DNA from: Sweltsa coloradensis | Lineage: Eukaryota > Arthropoda > Insecta > Plecoptera > Chloroperlidae | Direction of reading: 5' to 3' | Assembly: GCA_024449915.1 (NCBI GenBank) | Contig: JAMZAV010000025.1 | Span: 808,001 to 872,000 of the forward strand | DNA length: 64,000 bases | Shown here: piece after piece, positions 22,145 through 34,829 of the stretch | Layout: every line of letters starts with the position of its first letter | Position numbering within the stretch: the first letter of the stretch is position 1 | The notes under the pieces: generated by a model | Seen by the model: only the letters and a program-made list of their open reading frames with translations | What the model was told of the DNA's origin: nothing | Databases searched by the model: none | Made by a program: the position numbers and the translations under genes

Positions 22145-24600
22145 TGAATGAGGTTTTATACCATGAAAAGTCATTAGATTCATTGCAAATGAAGTACAGC
22201 ATGTAGCCTATATAATTATAAATATCTTAAAAATATATTAGGCCCTAGCCAAAGAGAACTAATAATTAATAAAAATTATAGTCTGACATTTTGAGAAAGT
22301 GATAATTAAAAATGACACGTAAAGGAGCGGAGGGAGACTGGCCGGCCATGCAGTCAGCAAGATGCTGGAGATGTGTGGTGATTACAGCCTTCTATACTCA
22401 TGTTTCCTGTCTCTAGTCTTTGATCTGCCGTTAAGAAGGCCGTGGCATTGCGTCTTAGAAAGTCACATACACACATTGCACGTAAGCACCGAAATCGAAA
22501 ATAACATTGCTAATCACTAAATGAATTTATGGAATACATTCTCGTAATGACGAGTTAAGTATGGTGGGATTATTTACAAATTGATTTAATGGAAGGAGTT
22601 TAAGTAGCTATATTAGACAGCGAGGCATGTTAGAAACACGTTTTAAGGTTTTATTATAGCAATTATTAGATTTCGATCAGAATTGATTTATTACAGTACA
22701 TCACATGAATTCTTGTTTTCAAATGTAAACGTAGAATATTGCGATGTCAATGCAGCTTAGAAACCTTGACATTATGTTTTTAATTTAATAACTTATATAT
22801 TTGCATTTTTTTGGTCGATAAGCGAAAATAGCCAAATGTAATCAGGACGCTGGAAACCTCCCATATCCTCTTCACGTCACGATAGCCCTCGATACAAAAC
22901 CCAACACTGTGGAATGTCTACGAGTGATGGCGAAACCGCGTCGAAGAGAAAAATTCACGAAGCCTACTGGATCACAGTAAATTCCTATTTTTCAGGTTCT
23001 TTTCCTCCTTATAGGACAAAATTGTGGCAACCAAAATTTTACTCTTCAAGTTATTTTTTTTTCATCGAGACCATTAATTTTTCATTGTTTTGAAAGAACA
23101 ATACTTTTGGGTTCAGAATTGAATCAAAATTCAAAATTTAATTTGTTTCCTTAAATTTATTTTGTTGACATTTTTTTAAAATTTATTATTTCCTGTGTTT
23201 ATATGAATTAAATTAATCCACAGTCAGAAAACGAAATATACGGGGCGTCCTATTCAAGATTAGACGTTGATTGTGATGATAAAGAAGATACGTATTTCGT
23301 TTAAAACATAGATCAACTGAAAGCATTTGGTTCCTAATTAGAAAGAGTGAAAGAAACGCTTGAAAAGATTTGATGGAGGCTATAATGAGCAGGTGAGGAA
23401 GAAAGAAGATAGCATAATGAGATGTCAAATACCCACCCGCCCACCAACCCACCCATCCATCTGCATAAACACACATACGTGTGTACACGCGCGGACAGAA
23501 GTGAATATAGGTAGAATTAAGAAACCCTCTTTACTTTCAACAGTCTTATGCACATTTAGTTAACCACTCAGTCACATCTGATTTTCACTTATTTGTGTAT
23601 GTGAGCTTGCTGTTTCATAGGATTGGTTTGCGACTACAAAATAACGACGCGCCACTTGTTATAGACGATTCTGTCCTCCTTATCATTTACTGCTGTCCTC
23701 AAATGTGTACATTAGTATACATTAATGTCCATATGTATGTAGTATGTATACAACAATGTTCATTATTATGTATGCCGTTAGAAGCAACAGAAAAATGCAA
23801 GGCCATTTAACTTCCTGTATAAGATATTTTACCTGATCGTCTGCTTCCATTTTGTTGAATTGCTAAATAACCATTTTCCTTTCATTCAAAAAAACAAAAT
23901 ATTCGAACAGTTTTTTTCTCTAGATTCTATCTGCACGACTAAATGTATACATTAGAGAGAGAATGCACATACTTTTTGGTCAGCCTGTACTCCTACTCGA
24001 GACAATAATAATAATTTCCACAAGCTACTGTCGCATTAGGCGTATAATTAGTAAGAAGTGTATAGACCAGCCTTCAAGAAGTTGCCATTACATTCCAGAC
24101 AGGGCTGGACAAAGTAAAACAGTTTCTTTAACATAGTCAAATTATTTTTGACAATGGGTTATATAGCTTTGATGTCACCGCTATACTTTGATTTCGTAAA
24201 GCCCACATCTGATCTGCGCTGTGACATTCTTCGGCATAGGAGAAGGCGTCCACACAAATACGGAACGTTCCTTTCGAAAATAAAACCACCTCAATAATAT
24301 ATGTATTCTTACTCTGATCAGGCAAAGAATTTAGCGAGATGCAGAAGTTATGTTGGAGGATTGTTGGTTCTTAAGAATGCAGTATAGATGGAGCACACAC
24401 TCTCAAGATTCGTGATTCGGATTCGTTTATCGCTTGTTGTTTAGGTTTTAAATCCAACGTAGGGACATATTCTATAGTGGCGTTATCATGTCATTCAATA
24501 TAACTTACTAAATAAATATTTTCTAAACAATCTGCGTATTAGGTATATTGTATAGAGATAGGTTCTAAAACACTAGTGACGATTCTGTCCATCTTGTCAT
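22145..24600. other. Non-coding stretch, nothing recognised
   Basis: About 2.4 kb with short chance frames only. No repeat or RNA gene identified. Confidence 0.4.
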
Positions 24601-24603
24601 TTA

Positions 24604-24675
24604 CAGCATTACATTACATTACATTACTTACTACTACTACTACATTACATTACTACATTACTGCATTACATGCAT
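24604..24675. repeat. (ACATT)n / (ACT)n microsatellite
   Basis: Imperfect array of ACATT with an ACT block in the middle, about 70 nt. Confidence 0.9.
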
Positions 24676-24679
24676 TTAC

Positions 24680-27600
24680 TGGCAAAAGTCTACTCCTGTT
24701 GCATCCTTTCTCACGAGTTACAAAATATAGCTAAGTTTAATGAATAGTAATATATTATACAGGTATTAATAAGTAATAAATATAATAAAATAGGTTTTTC
24801 GCGTAGTAAGGTCGCACGGATAGTTTTGGTGAGAAACACGTACTTGCGAGCTGCAAGTACTATCACGGGAACGTTTTGGGAATGCTTTCCATTTCCAATA
24901 TGTGACGTGTGACTTTAAAACCTACTTTGCTTGGGTAAAGTTACTTTAAAATATATAAACACTGTCGTAGCATGATATGGAATTCAGGAGTAAAATTAAA
25001 ATGATGACTCGAGGCATGTCTCTTTTGCACTTAAATGCCTGAGATAGTCAAGAACCTTCGTATGGTTTTTGGTACTTGACTAATTTTGTGAGAATGAGTA
25101 GGTACCCGTTTACATTTTATGTTTTCGGTGTTTTATTTTTTTATTTTTTTATAGATAAATCTAAGTTACTATTTTCAAAGAGAAACGGAACTTAACATAT
25201 TGTAGTGTCTCTACGTTCTTATATTGGTGAACTTGTCCAAGACAAGCGTGGACACGAATATAGAGAAAATGAAGCAAACGAACCGAGATGAAAGATTGTG
25301 CATCGAAGACTGGAACGATACTGAAAGGGAGGGGCGGCAAAGAGGTGGATTAGGGATGAGGAAGGGAGAATTGCTTGCCAGGATAGATGTGTCAGAAGGG
25401 GGCAGTGCTCTGTTGTGGCTGTCCCTAACGAGCTAAGATGCTGTCGGCGTCCCCCCCCCCCCATCAAAATTAAGCGGTTATGCACTTTCAGTTTACAGAC
25501 TCGTTAGTTGCATCTGTTTAGGTTTTGTCCATGTCACTCTTAATGATCTGAAACGTCCATTAAAACACGCGCGATAAATATTTTGTGGTTATCCACTAAA
25601 ACGAATGCACACCGCCATTTGCAATAATGATTAGCAACTACAGGAAGGTTGGACGAGGTCAAACAGATCTCTTGCCAATTCTTGGTGCTTTCGTTTCTAG
25701 CTTGAAGGTAAGGTGTCCGGTATGAAATGCCAGTAGCTTTTTCAGTGATATAATGACTAGTTCAATACAGAATGAACATTTGAACAGATACTCTTTGCTT
25801 TAAGTTTTGGTCAGTACCTTGTGGTTTTACTCTTCTTGCCTACTGGTAGACTTGTAAAAAGTCGCCAAATAGTTCTTTGGCTCTTTGCGATGCATCTACG
25901 AGATCCGATGTAGTTGTGGACGGTTGACTGAATCGTGCCCCCCCCCCCTCACCCCGTCCTCACTCGCCCTCACCCAGCACCCTATTTCACCCCATTCCTT
26001 CCGTATATCTTGCTCACTAACACACAGATTCCCACACAAACACTAACACTCATACATTAGATTCGCCTGTGAGTTCTGTAGGGTAAAGAAAAAACATAAA
26101 GCATAAACTGAGAAGATTTAATTGAAAACGGTGCAATATCTCTGGAAAATTATATGTTTATGACCACTAGGTGATCGAATGCTCAGCTTCAGTAGTTTAA
26201 TTTTCGTTAAATAAGTTCTAGGAAAATTTCCGAGCCAGAATTGCCAGCGGCTGGCGTGGAAACTGCGACTTCCCGAAACTTTATTTAAAAATCTCTTTAT
26301 CTCCAAATCCAACCAATTTCACATATATTTATAAGTAACTTTTAGGGAGCGAACTTTTCCTATATGCATCACTTTCCTGTCCGACCGCCTCTAATTTTTG
26401 CCTCTAAATTTTACCGAAAATGTAAACTTTGGGAGGTTGTTTAGAAAGAAAATGCGAATTCTTACCAGGTGGCATTAAAACATTTCAAATAAATGTTTCG
26501 ATCCTTACACAAGCTTGGGAATTTACTACAAAGTTCATCTTTCATGACACAGTCAGTTACTAACCAAACTAAGCAATATGAGGAAAATGTATTATGATAT
26601 AGAACATGTACAATATCCTATCAGTAACATATTATTGGGGGAGAAAATTAGAGATGAAAAAGAGTTTCAGAATAATACTATTGCATTCCGCATTAAACCA
26701 GCCTGGTTTTTCGAGCTCATCAAACCGTTAAAATTGTTTAGTTGATCTGTTCGCCGAAATACCACTTTGTCAAGACGATACCTTGACTATGATCGAAAGC
26801 GTAAGTAGTAAGTACTAAGTACTAATTACTAAGTCCAGCGCCTTGGGTCGCTAACACCGGCATATTCTGCGGTTAATTATGTCGTTACTACTTGTTAGAT
26901 ATGTGCACTATGTATGATAAGCTCGTCTTCAATTGCACGGTACACACATCGAAAAACAAAAGCACCTCATACGGGTTAGCTAACTATTGGTAGCAAGCTC
27001 ATTATTAAAACATTGCTGATTTTTTTCAGAACCTAATTCTGAAAGCAACTACGCCTAAAATTGCGTTGGCAGACCGTTCGTTTGAACTTTGAAATGAGTT
27101 GTTGGGTGGAGGTTGGTATCTTGTATCATTCACAACCAAAATGAAGATCTTGTTTTGTGGATAGACATGTGCTGTTTAAGCAAACGAGGCGAATATAATT
27201 ATTATAGTATTTATATTTGGCAGTCGATGCATATTTTTGTAAAATCACTATTACTCGGCCATCTCTATTTAGAGCAAACCTATAGGGAAGAAAGTAGAAC
27301 GCAAGGCGATGAATGCGATTTATAACTCAATTTAAAAAATACAAAATTCAATTTACTACTTTAAGTTGGTAAGGTAACCATATTATTAATAACTATGCAT
27401 GCGTATCAGATATATCAATAAAATAATATTAACTTTAGGTACTATAGAAAGGTACCAATATACAACTGCTCTGGTAATCAACTAACCAATCAATACTATT
27501 TATTACTGCGAGTTTGGTATTATGTTTAGAGCTTAATAAAGGATTTGCTCTATATTTCGAGAAATATAAATAATACCTCTTTGGCTAATTGAAATACCAA

Positions 27601-28730
27601 GTACCAATTAACTAGGTTTAATATAATACAGGGCAAAGAAACTGTTTTAACTATTGGCTAAAACAGGTTTGGGTGCAGAAAGCAAAAGGTGGGTTGTGGT
27701 TTGCACTAGTATGTCAAGCTGAAGCGTTAAATATTACTTTAATAATTCAAAATGTAGAAGTGTTTTCTTTTATAGCCATGGGTGTTTTAAACAACTAACT
27801 GAGTTACGTTGAATTTTTTATTCCATGTAAATTAAACAAAATTTTGATAGACAAAAATTCATACTAACGTTTTGGTGTGGTCAGTCAGTACATACACAAC
27901 AAAAACACAAACAAATTCACAAAATTAACTAAACACATCAAAACACAATCATACACATCAACGATTGAGAACACCATAAAGAAAATATAAGGGAAATGTG
28001 TTGGGATCAACTTTTAGGTCAGTATAAGCATGCATGTGAAATCGATGGATTTTTCGTTCTGGCGATGTTGCGAAATTAATCTACATTTAATATTGTAATA
28101 TGTGGTCATATAATAAAACTATATCATTCCTTTGAATACCGGTAGCTTATATGTTTTCTCATTTTATATCCAGTCTCTCCACCCTTGCTCACTCGCCTTT
28201 AATCTAAGGCATAGTTCCGCCCTAAGGTGCAGTTTATACCACCTATAGCTAGCAATTAGAACAGAAAAACTACGGTAATTATCAATTTTAAATTGTAGTA
28301 CATATAATCTAATATCACTACGTAAAAAATAACGAATTAGGATGAAATTCAAATGTGCCCGTGCATTGTATTGCATGATGCAAGCAATAAAACAAAACAA
28401 AAACTGTAATATAAGATTAAATAAGAGGTTCATCAATTTTCTTTAGTGTCACATTTTTACATGCAGCCCTTCGTGTCTCGCTGAGAAATTTGAATATATT
28501 ATTACAAACTAATTGAGATCTACCTGCAATTACTGTGTTTTTACACTCGGAACATTCTGGGTTTCGGAAATCGAATGTTTCGGAACAAACGCTCCGACAA
28601 TAGCTCGCCTGACTTTAACAAACTACTTTAAAATAGAGCAAATAAACTTTTTACCCTTTTTCGTTGAAATCTGCGAGCTAAATTGTTTGTTGGTTTTTCG
28701 ACCGATGGTGCTGGCACATCGCTAGCAAGC
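24680..28730. other. Non-coding stretch
   Basis: No supported gene. Contains C tracts at 25451-25462 and 25938-25948, a small perfect inverted repeat GTACTTGC-GAGCT-GCAAGTAC (24840-24860), and a run of AAGTACT-like repeats near 26.81 kb. A weak SINE-core remnant may lie near 26.24 kb (GCCAGAATTGCCAGCGG, minus sense). Confidence 0.4.
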
Positions 28731-28734
28731 GAGG

Positions 28735-29010
28735 CTGTAATTCTGAAGGTCACTGGTTCAATTCAGAACAGTGGCCGGCTCAAGCGTAAAGAGAGAGACT
28801 CTGGTTCGGAAGGTCCCGGATTCGAATCCCACCACCAGCAATCAAGGCTGGAGGTTTTTCCGATGTTTTCTTCAGTGGCATGAGTCCTCTTTTACAGCCC
28901 TCGGTCATTCCCTTTACAATTGTTAAAATTACAAAATACTTAGGTGTAAACTGTAAACACCTAAAGAGGGGCAAGCATTGTATCCTGGGCAAGTTTCCCA
29001 CATGAAATTT
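28735..29010 (+). repeat. tRNA-derived SINE, plus strand
   Basis: An A-box-like CGGCTCAAGCG (28776-28786) and a B-box-like GATTCGAATCC (28819-28829) sit about 32 nt apart, as in tRNA genes. Then come CAGCAATCAAGGCTGGAGG, TTTTTCCGATGTTTTCTTCAG, CCTCGGTCATTCCCTTTAC and CACCTAAAGAGGGGCAAG. A second B-box-like CTGGTTCAATTC lies at 28753. Near full length. Some open frames over it are artefacts. Confidence 0.65.
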
Positions 29011-29014
29011 AAAA

Positions 29015-30175
29015 TTTAAAACCACGACAATTCTAACAGTGTTTAAAAGATTTTCTTATAGAAAACTGCGAATGATGAGATTTAGCACAATAAATGGCTC
29101 TTGAACATTACTAACTATTCTCACACCTCATACGAGATTACTTTCTAGAAGGGGGAGGTTCCTCTTATAATTATTATCAACGCTCATTATCATTATCCCA
29201 CAAAGTAATCATAATAAATTACATATGAATGATACATAAATGCGTCGTCCTAGGGTGCGGGGTATGGACGACGAGCTAGGCTCCCACCACAGCCAAGCCT
29301 CAGTATTCGTTACGACTGTATGACGTTTTGCTACTTGGTTTTTTCACCGGGTTCAATCAGTGAACGCGTAACAGCGGAACGAAGTTACTCTTCATGGATC
29401 ATTGGCTCGAGCCCCGACTAAGTCGGTTAACCGGTGGAACACGTACCCCCCCCCCACCCTTTCTCCCCCCACCCAACTCCTAGGAGCACCTGATGATTAG
29501 ATGAGGACAGCGGTGGAGTCCACATCCGCCCATTGACAAGTGGAAGTCGAGGGAGTATACTATTATACTCAGATAACTATTCACAAAAATCATCAAATAG
29601 ATTGTCTCTTCGCGATTTTTTGGCAGGGTACTCACACTTATGTTCAATCCATCTAACTTGAACAGTTTTTATCAATTATCGGAAGAATGGTTATCTAATA
29701 TGTCGCATCCAAGAAATGATTTCTGGAAAAGGATTAGGTCAGATTATCCAAATCCATAAGATCCACCATTTGTACTACCCCAACAATCATTTCTTCTTTC
29801 CAGCCATGTATACTTGGTTTAAGTCATAACCTGATACTAGAAGCAAAGATTAGTCATGTGCTAGAAGTGTGGACGAAGAATTTGAAATTTGATATCTGGT
29901 ATGTGGATACTTCATTGTTGATATGAGTCAATTTATATAAATAAATGATAGATAATATCTCAATATGGCATTCCAATTTTCAACGATAATGAAAGTGTGC
30001 GCAATACTTGATAAGGAATGTCCAAGGAACCAAGATCGTGACTTCCCGAAAAAAAAGTAGGGGGGGGGCGTGAATATTCTAGCCTAATCGATATATCTGG
30101 TATAGCATACTCTTGTTCATAATTAAAAGTACCTATAGTTCTGGTTGATGAATAAGAATATATCGTAGAAAAAAG
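29015..30175. other. Non-coding stretch with a GC-richer part
   Basis: 29.24-29.56 kb is GC-richer, with a C tract (29446-29455), but I see no coding frame or splice sites. A TTGGCTCGAGCCCCGAC segment near 29.40 kb is weakly T-arm-like. The rest is AT-rich. Confidence 0.35.
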
Positions 30176-30184
30176 ATTGAAGTC

Positions 30185-30270
30185 AACGAAAAAAATTCAT
30201 ACCGTTCGTGGGATTCGAGCTCTGGTCATGTCAGGTCGGTGTAGTATAGGTTAGTGTACGTTCAAAACAC
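30185..30270 (-). repeat. tRNA-like SINE fragment, minus strand
   Basis: The reverse complement contains GCTCGAATCCCACGAACGG, a B-box-like T arm, preceded by TAACCTATACTACACCGACC. The rest of a tRNA fold is not evident. Confidence 0.4.
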
Positions 30271-30274
30271 AACA

Positions 30275-33200
30275 TTTAGAGGTACATGCATATATCATTT
30301 TGAAGTGTAATTTTATAGCCTTTTGTAGCATCTACTTTTCGGCCACCTTCATAAACTAGTGGATGAAGTTTTTCATATTTTTATTTTAAATTTGAATTTG
30401 TGTCATTAAAGTTGAATTAATATCAACTGGATAAAAATGTGTATAAACAACTATATATATACCACGGAAAATTAAATAAAAAGGGACTGGGAAACCTTAG
30501 TTTTAAGGGAAAAAATAGCGCTTTTTGTAATATCTATTCACAAAACGCTAATTTCATGTAGGTACCTCTAACAATATTATAATAATATAGTGTTGCTCAC
30601 GAAGCTTCTACTCGAGTTGACTGAGGCTCTGACTGAGTAAAACAGTAATCGTGGCTGAGGTTTGCATTACGATCCAGGTAGTGCAGTCTCGGCCATTGGC
30701 TAATCTTCTTCACTCCAAATAAAAGATCAAGCTACGAGACTTACCAAATTTTTTATCGCCAACATAAATTTTACGGAAGAATTCCCTCGCGCCTTATGTA
30801 AACCAATAGAGGAAGAGTATAGTAAAGAAATTTCATTCAGTAATGTTTACGTTGTATAGCTTGTAGCTACCGAACGACCGAATGAAACAAAACTATTGAA
30901 TTAAAAAAAAACATCAAACAAGACGTGAAAAACGTACAAAAAGCGTGACGAACGAAACAAAAAAGTTTCTTTTCGGAATAATCCTTACCGTGCATGAATG
31001 GCCACACGTTCCTCGACAAAAAGAAGTCTTACCAAATTAACAAAAAAAGAAGTTAAAAATCACGGGCGGATGTCAATTATATTGAAGAGCTGCTACCTCA
31101 GAATCGTGATGTACCTCGCTTAGACGAGGAGAGGAGAGTAGATTGCTCCTAGCAGTGACCAGCAGCTATACCAGGTGTGGTAGCCTACAACTCGCTGCTT
31201 AGTTGCATGGCTGCCATTACCGACATAGATTAGATCAGACGCCAATTAAAACACAATTACAGTATATGATTATATTTTATGGCTATTTATTAAATGAAAA
31301 TTAAAACATTATAATGTATTGACGAAATGAAATATTTAATTTTATGAGGATTACATAAAAACTCTTATACATTTTCGAGTAAACAGATAAAATATGTATA
31401 CCTTCACCGCCTACATCTCCACCACATGTAAAGTAGTTTTTATTTCAATTTAAACGCTCACTTATTTTAGTTTAATTGAAAAGTAATTTCTATCTGCCAG
31501 GCAATAACCTGTACACTTTAACTTAACATGTTTCGCTCTCCCGAAAAATATAAGATGAACATTTATTTAATTAGACAAAGGAGATTTAAAAATTTTAAAC
31601 TGTTTGATGAAAACATTTACAGACGACGTGTGATGCAATTGATGGGAAGAAGTTATGAAGAACTGAAAAAACTGGCAAAATAGTTTTTGGTATCGATCCT
31701 TTTGGTCATTTTTAAATCGATAAGAACTGAGACAACCCAAGTTAAAACATGTAGAGTTGTATAACTACGTAATTTAAATAAAAAGGTCTTCTCCCCAAAC
31801 ATTTGATGGGTACATACCACAAATATCCCCCCCTCTCCCCTCCCCCAAAAATGTTCTATAATGTTTTTGTGAGGTAAACGCCTAGCCCCTCATATCCACT
31901 CCAGAAATATGTTATACTCTCCCGTCTCAACCACTAGGTTATAAATACAACCAGTTTGTTGAGTCTTTGTCTAAATGTATATTGGTTTTATGCGTACGAT
32001 TGCATGTAGGTGTAAAGTTGATTGTGTTTTGTGCCTCCATTGTACAACCTCGTCCAGAAGTAAATCAAGGGCTGCAGGAGCCAAGTATATACAACTAGAC
32101 CTTTAGATTTGCTAATGGTCGATGGTTACATAACTAATACAATTTTCTGACTAAATTTTGAGTTATGGAAAAAGTTTCTTCTGAAATAACAAAAGTGTGG
32201 TATTAGTAGTAAGACCTTTGAGTATGGAACCTTAGGATGGTTATATACTCAATGGTAAGACTATTAACCGCATCGGCGCATATCAACAATAAGAGTAAAC
32301 GTTTTGATAATGTTCCAATAGGCATGTACAATCTTTTTCGTTTTACATGTTAGTAAAACTAGTTTGTTTCATTGAGTATTTTCATAACTAAGTATTTTGA
32401 AATGTATCTGGTGACAATTGACTACGCAGGGTTCTCATTTACCATGATCAACAGTTGAAGTATCAGATAATTGTATATAATCAATATCAGAAGAGTCATA
32501 CAGAGTTTTTTGTCGCTGTTACAGCAAATAAACTAAGGTCAAAGTGAATGAATACTTTTCCTATTGTTGGTTTACACCGAATGACAGTTATTAATGATTT
32601 CTTGCCATGTGACAATGATATGACGATGCTGTATTGAGACATCTAGCCTTATTTGTTTATCAGTACACTGACAACCTGCAAGCAGAAGTTCATGTCATGA
32701 GGATGGAAAAAATCTTTTATAACTATGAATATATTATTAAAAAAATCATTAACAAGTACGTTTTTCCTAGTCAGTAATAATGATATTATTCACTGCGGAA
32801 GGTGATGCCTACAAATAAGAATAAATTAAAGAAGTTTGTATGTGACAAATAATGTCAGGAAAAAAAGATCTTGTATTTCTAGTGGTTGCTAATGTGATCA
32901 TATGAGATGAGCACAGTGTCTGACATGTGCTCACTAACTTGACTAAGTGCTAAGTCTGAACTATTGGGACAGGGATTAATATTGAGCCAAGGTACAAACT
33001 AAGCTAAGATTTCACAGCGTGATTGTCACGTTGAACAGTGTTGATGGCTGTTCTGCCTTTGACTTTACCCACGGACAATAAAAAATATTGAAACATTATT
33101 TTGTGACCGAGTAAATAAATTGGGTCCAAATTCGTATTGATTGGTAAAAAAAAGTTTTTTTTCGATTAAAAATCTAAAATTTTCTGGTTTAGGCCTAATA

Positions 33201-33370
33201 GAAGTTCACTTAGTACGGTGTTATTCAATTTGTACTTGAATACGATTAAAACCAAAACAGGAAGTAAATCTATTCACAGTACTTAATAACCCATGATAAC
33301 ACTATAATCATGGTAAAAAAAGTTGATAAAAAGTAATCAATAATGACCATAACTAAGATTTTGTCATGGG
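30275..33370. other. AT-rich non-coding stretch
   Basis: About 3.1 kb with no convincing frame, splice site pair or named repeat. A C-rich stretch of short runs lies at 31.83-31.85 kb. Confidence 0.4.
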
Positions 33371-33372
33371 GT

Positions 33373-33390
33373 GGGGGGGGGGGGGGGGGG
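33373..33390. repeat. G18 homopolymer
   Basis: Uninterrupted run of 18 G in otherwise AT-rich sequence. Confidence 0.97.
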
Positions 33391-33679
33391 TGTTTCATTG
33401 TTGTTTGTTGGTGCTGATTTGATGAAGGGTTATAATGTATTTCGTGCCTAACGTACTGTATGCTGGAATCAGGAGTGTTGAAGTATTTATGCACACGCGT
33501 TTATTGCTAAAGGAGAGTCACAAAACTCGCCGGATTAGTCCCAGTCGGCATAGGACTTACAAACTTCAAAAACCCTAATTAAAAATGCGTCCAAGAAAAA
33601 CAAGCCATAAAAAGTAGAATACCGAATCGAAGTTCATAAACAATGGATGTCACTTTGCGTTTCTCGGAAATCTAAAGAC

Positions 33680-33790
33680 GGGTTCCGGTTAAACTGATTT
33701 TCTGGTTTTCGCGGGTTCAGGTTCGACTCCACGGTAATAAACAGTAGCCAGGATTACCAGTAGTTGGAATAAAACCTACAGCTATTGAAT
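33680..33790. repeat. Scrambled SINE relic
   Basis: GGGTTCAGGTTCGACTCC resembles a B box on the plus strand, while AGCCAGGATTACCAGTAG matches the complement of the SINE core CTG.TAATCCTG.CT. Two truncated insertions in opposite orientation, or one rearranged copy. Confidence 0.35.
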
Positions 33791-34286
33791 TACGAATAAC
33801 AGTTGTCCGCACTGATACATTTTTATCTTGAAATCACGTGAATATTGGTAACAGTCATCAAGATAGCAAGTGTGTTTGACAGAGCTTATTAACACTATCC
33901 AAAATTATACGTTTACGATTGTACTCACTCAAACTTTTTGTTGTATAAATTTGAACTTCTTAGATAACACAGACTTTATTATTAGTGAAAAATATATATA
34001 TTTGGCATGGCAGGATATGTTATATAAGTATTACAATGCTAATAATATATAAACTTATTAAAACTTTTAAAATTTAAATTTTATGTACTGATTTTGATTG
34101 TAAAGTGTTGCTTACAATAAAGATACGTAGTACTTTAATCCAGAGTTCAGTGACCGTTTTCCTTCACGTATCATTACGAAAGTTTTTATGACAAAGTGTA
34201 ACTGTCATTCATATTTACAATCAATATTATGCAATACATGTGAATTATATATTCATATATTTTATTATTAATTAATATATATGTGA

Positions 34287-34415
34287 ATACGTGCTAGAAC
34301 ATCTATCTATCAAAATCATTTCTATAACCGTGCCGTTATTTTATGGAATACTATTCCTCTAGAAATCAATGATGCTACAAATTTCAAGAATAGAATTGAA
34401 GAATATTTTAGTTAA
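34287..34415 (+). pseudogene. 3' end of a non-LTR retrotransposon reverse-transcriptase ORF
   Basis: The frame is open for 42 codons to a TAA at 34413-34415 and includes RTSIYQNHFYNRAVILWN followed by TIPLEINDATNFKNRIEEYF. The pattern, with aromatic-N-R, LWN(S/T)(L/I)P and a final FK.R(I/L)..(Y/F) segment before the stop, is the typical C-terminal end of non-LTR ORF2 proteins of the CR1, Jockey and L2 type. A stop lies directly upstream, so the copy is 5'-truncated by incomplete reverse transcription. It is preserved well enough to be fairly young. Exact clade not determined. Confidence 0.8.
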
Positions 34416-34607
34416 ATTGTCAATCTAAATGTTTACTATATTAGGTATACCAAATTTTGATACTACAACATTTTGTTCATTTATTGACTATTTTTATTTA
34501 GTTTTAATGAAGGGAATCAGGCATAAATTGCTATGGGGCTATGCCCTCTCTGATTCTCTTCAACTACGTATCTTGATTTGTTGAAATAAATAATAATAAA
34601 TTGAATC
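34287..34607 (+). mobile_element. 5'-truncated non-LTR retrotransposon
   Basis: The ORF2 C-terminus is followed by about 190 nt of 3' UTR containing GGGGCTATGCCCTCTCTGA and GTTGAAATAAATAATAATAA. That last motif supplies a polyadenylation-like AATAAA and a short AATAA-repeat tail. Target-site duplications were not resolved. Confidence 0.75.
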
Positions 34608-34639
34608 CCCAATGACTCGTGCTTAGTGTACTCCTATCG

Positions 34640-34825
34640 TGTACGATAGCCGTCCACGGTGGCACATACGATAGGTGTGGGTTCGAATCCCGCTTAAGGC
34701 ATGTTTTTTGTAATCGTCCTTCATCGTCATCTATCACCACTCATCGTCTCGAATAGCCTTAATGCAATATTATGAGACGCCAAGCAAGAAAAATCATCAT
34801 TATCAATCCTCATCGTGTATGTACG
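34640..34825 (+). repeat. tRNA-derived SINE, second type
   Basis: A T arm GTGGG-TTCGAAT-CCCGC with a perfect B box (GGTTCGAATCC) follows an A-box-like TGGCACATACG at very short spacing, which suggests a deletion in the head. The 3' part holds TTATGAGACGCCAAGCAAG and an ATCATCATTATCA-like tail. The body differs from the CAATCCTGACTGAA family. A related tail motif (ACGCCAAGCATC) lies near 14.18 kb. Confidence 0.5.
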
Positions 34826-34829
34826 TACG

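Noticed and set aside
24840..24860. Perfect 8-bp inverted repeat with a 5-nt spacer, as a binding site
   Set aside because: No neighbouring promoter features, and short palindromes of this size arise by chance in 64 kb.
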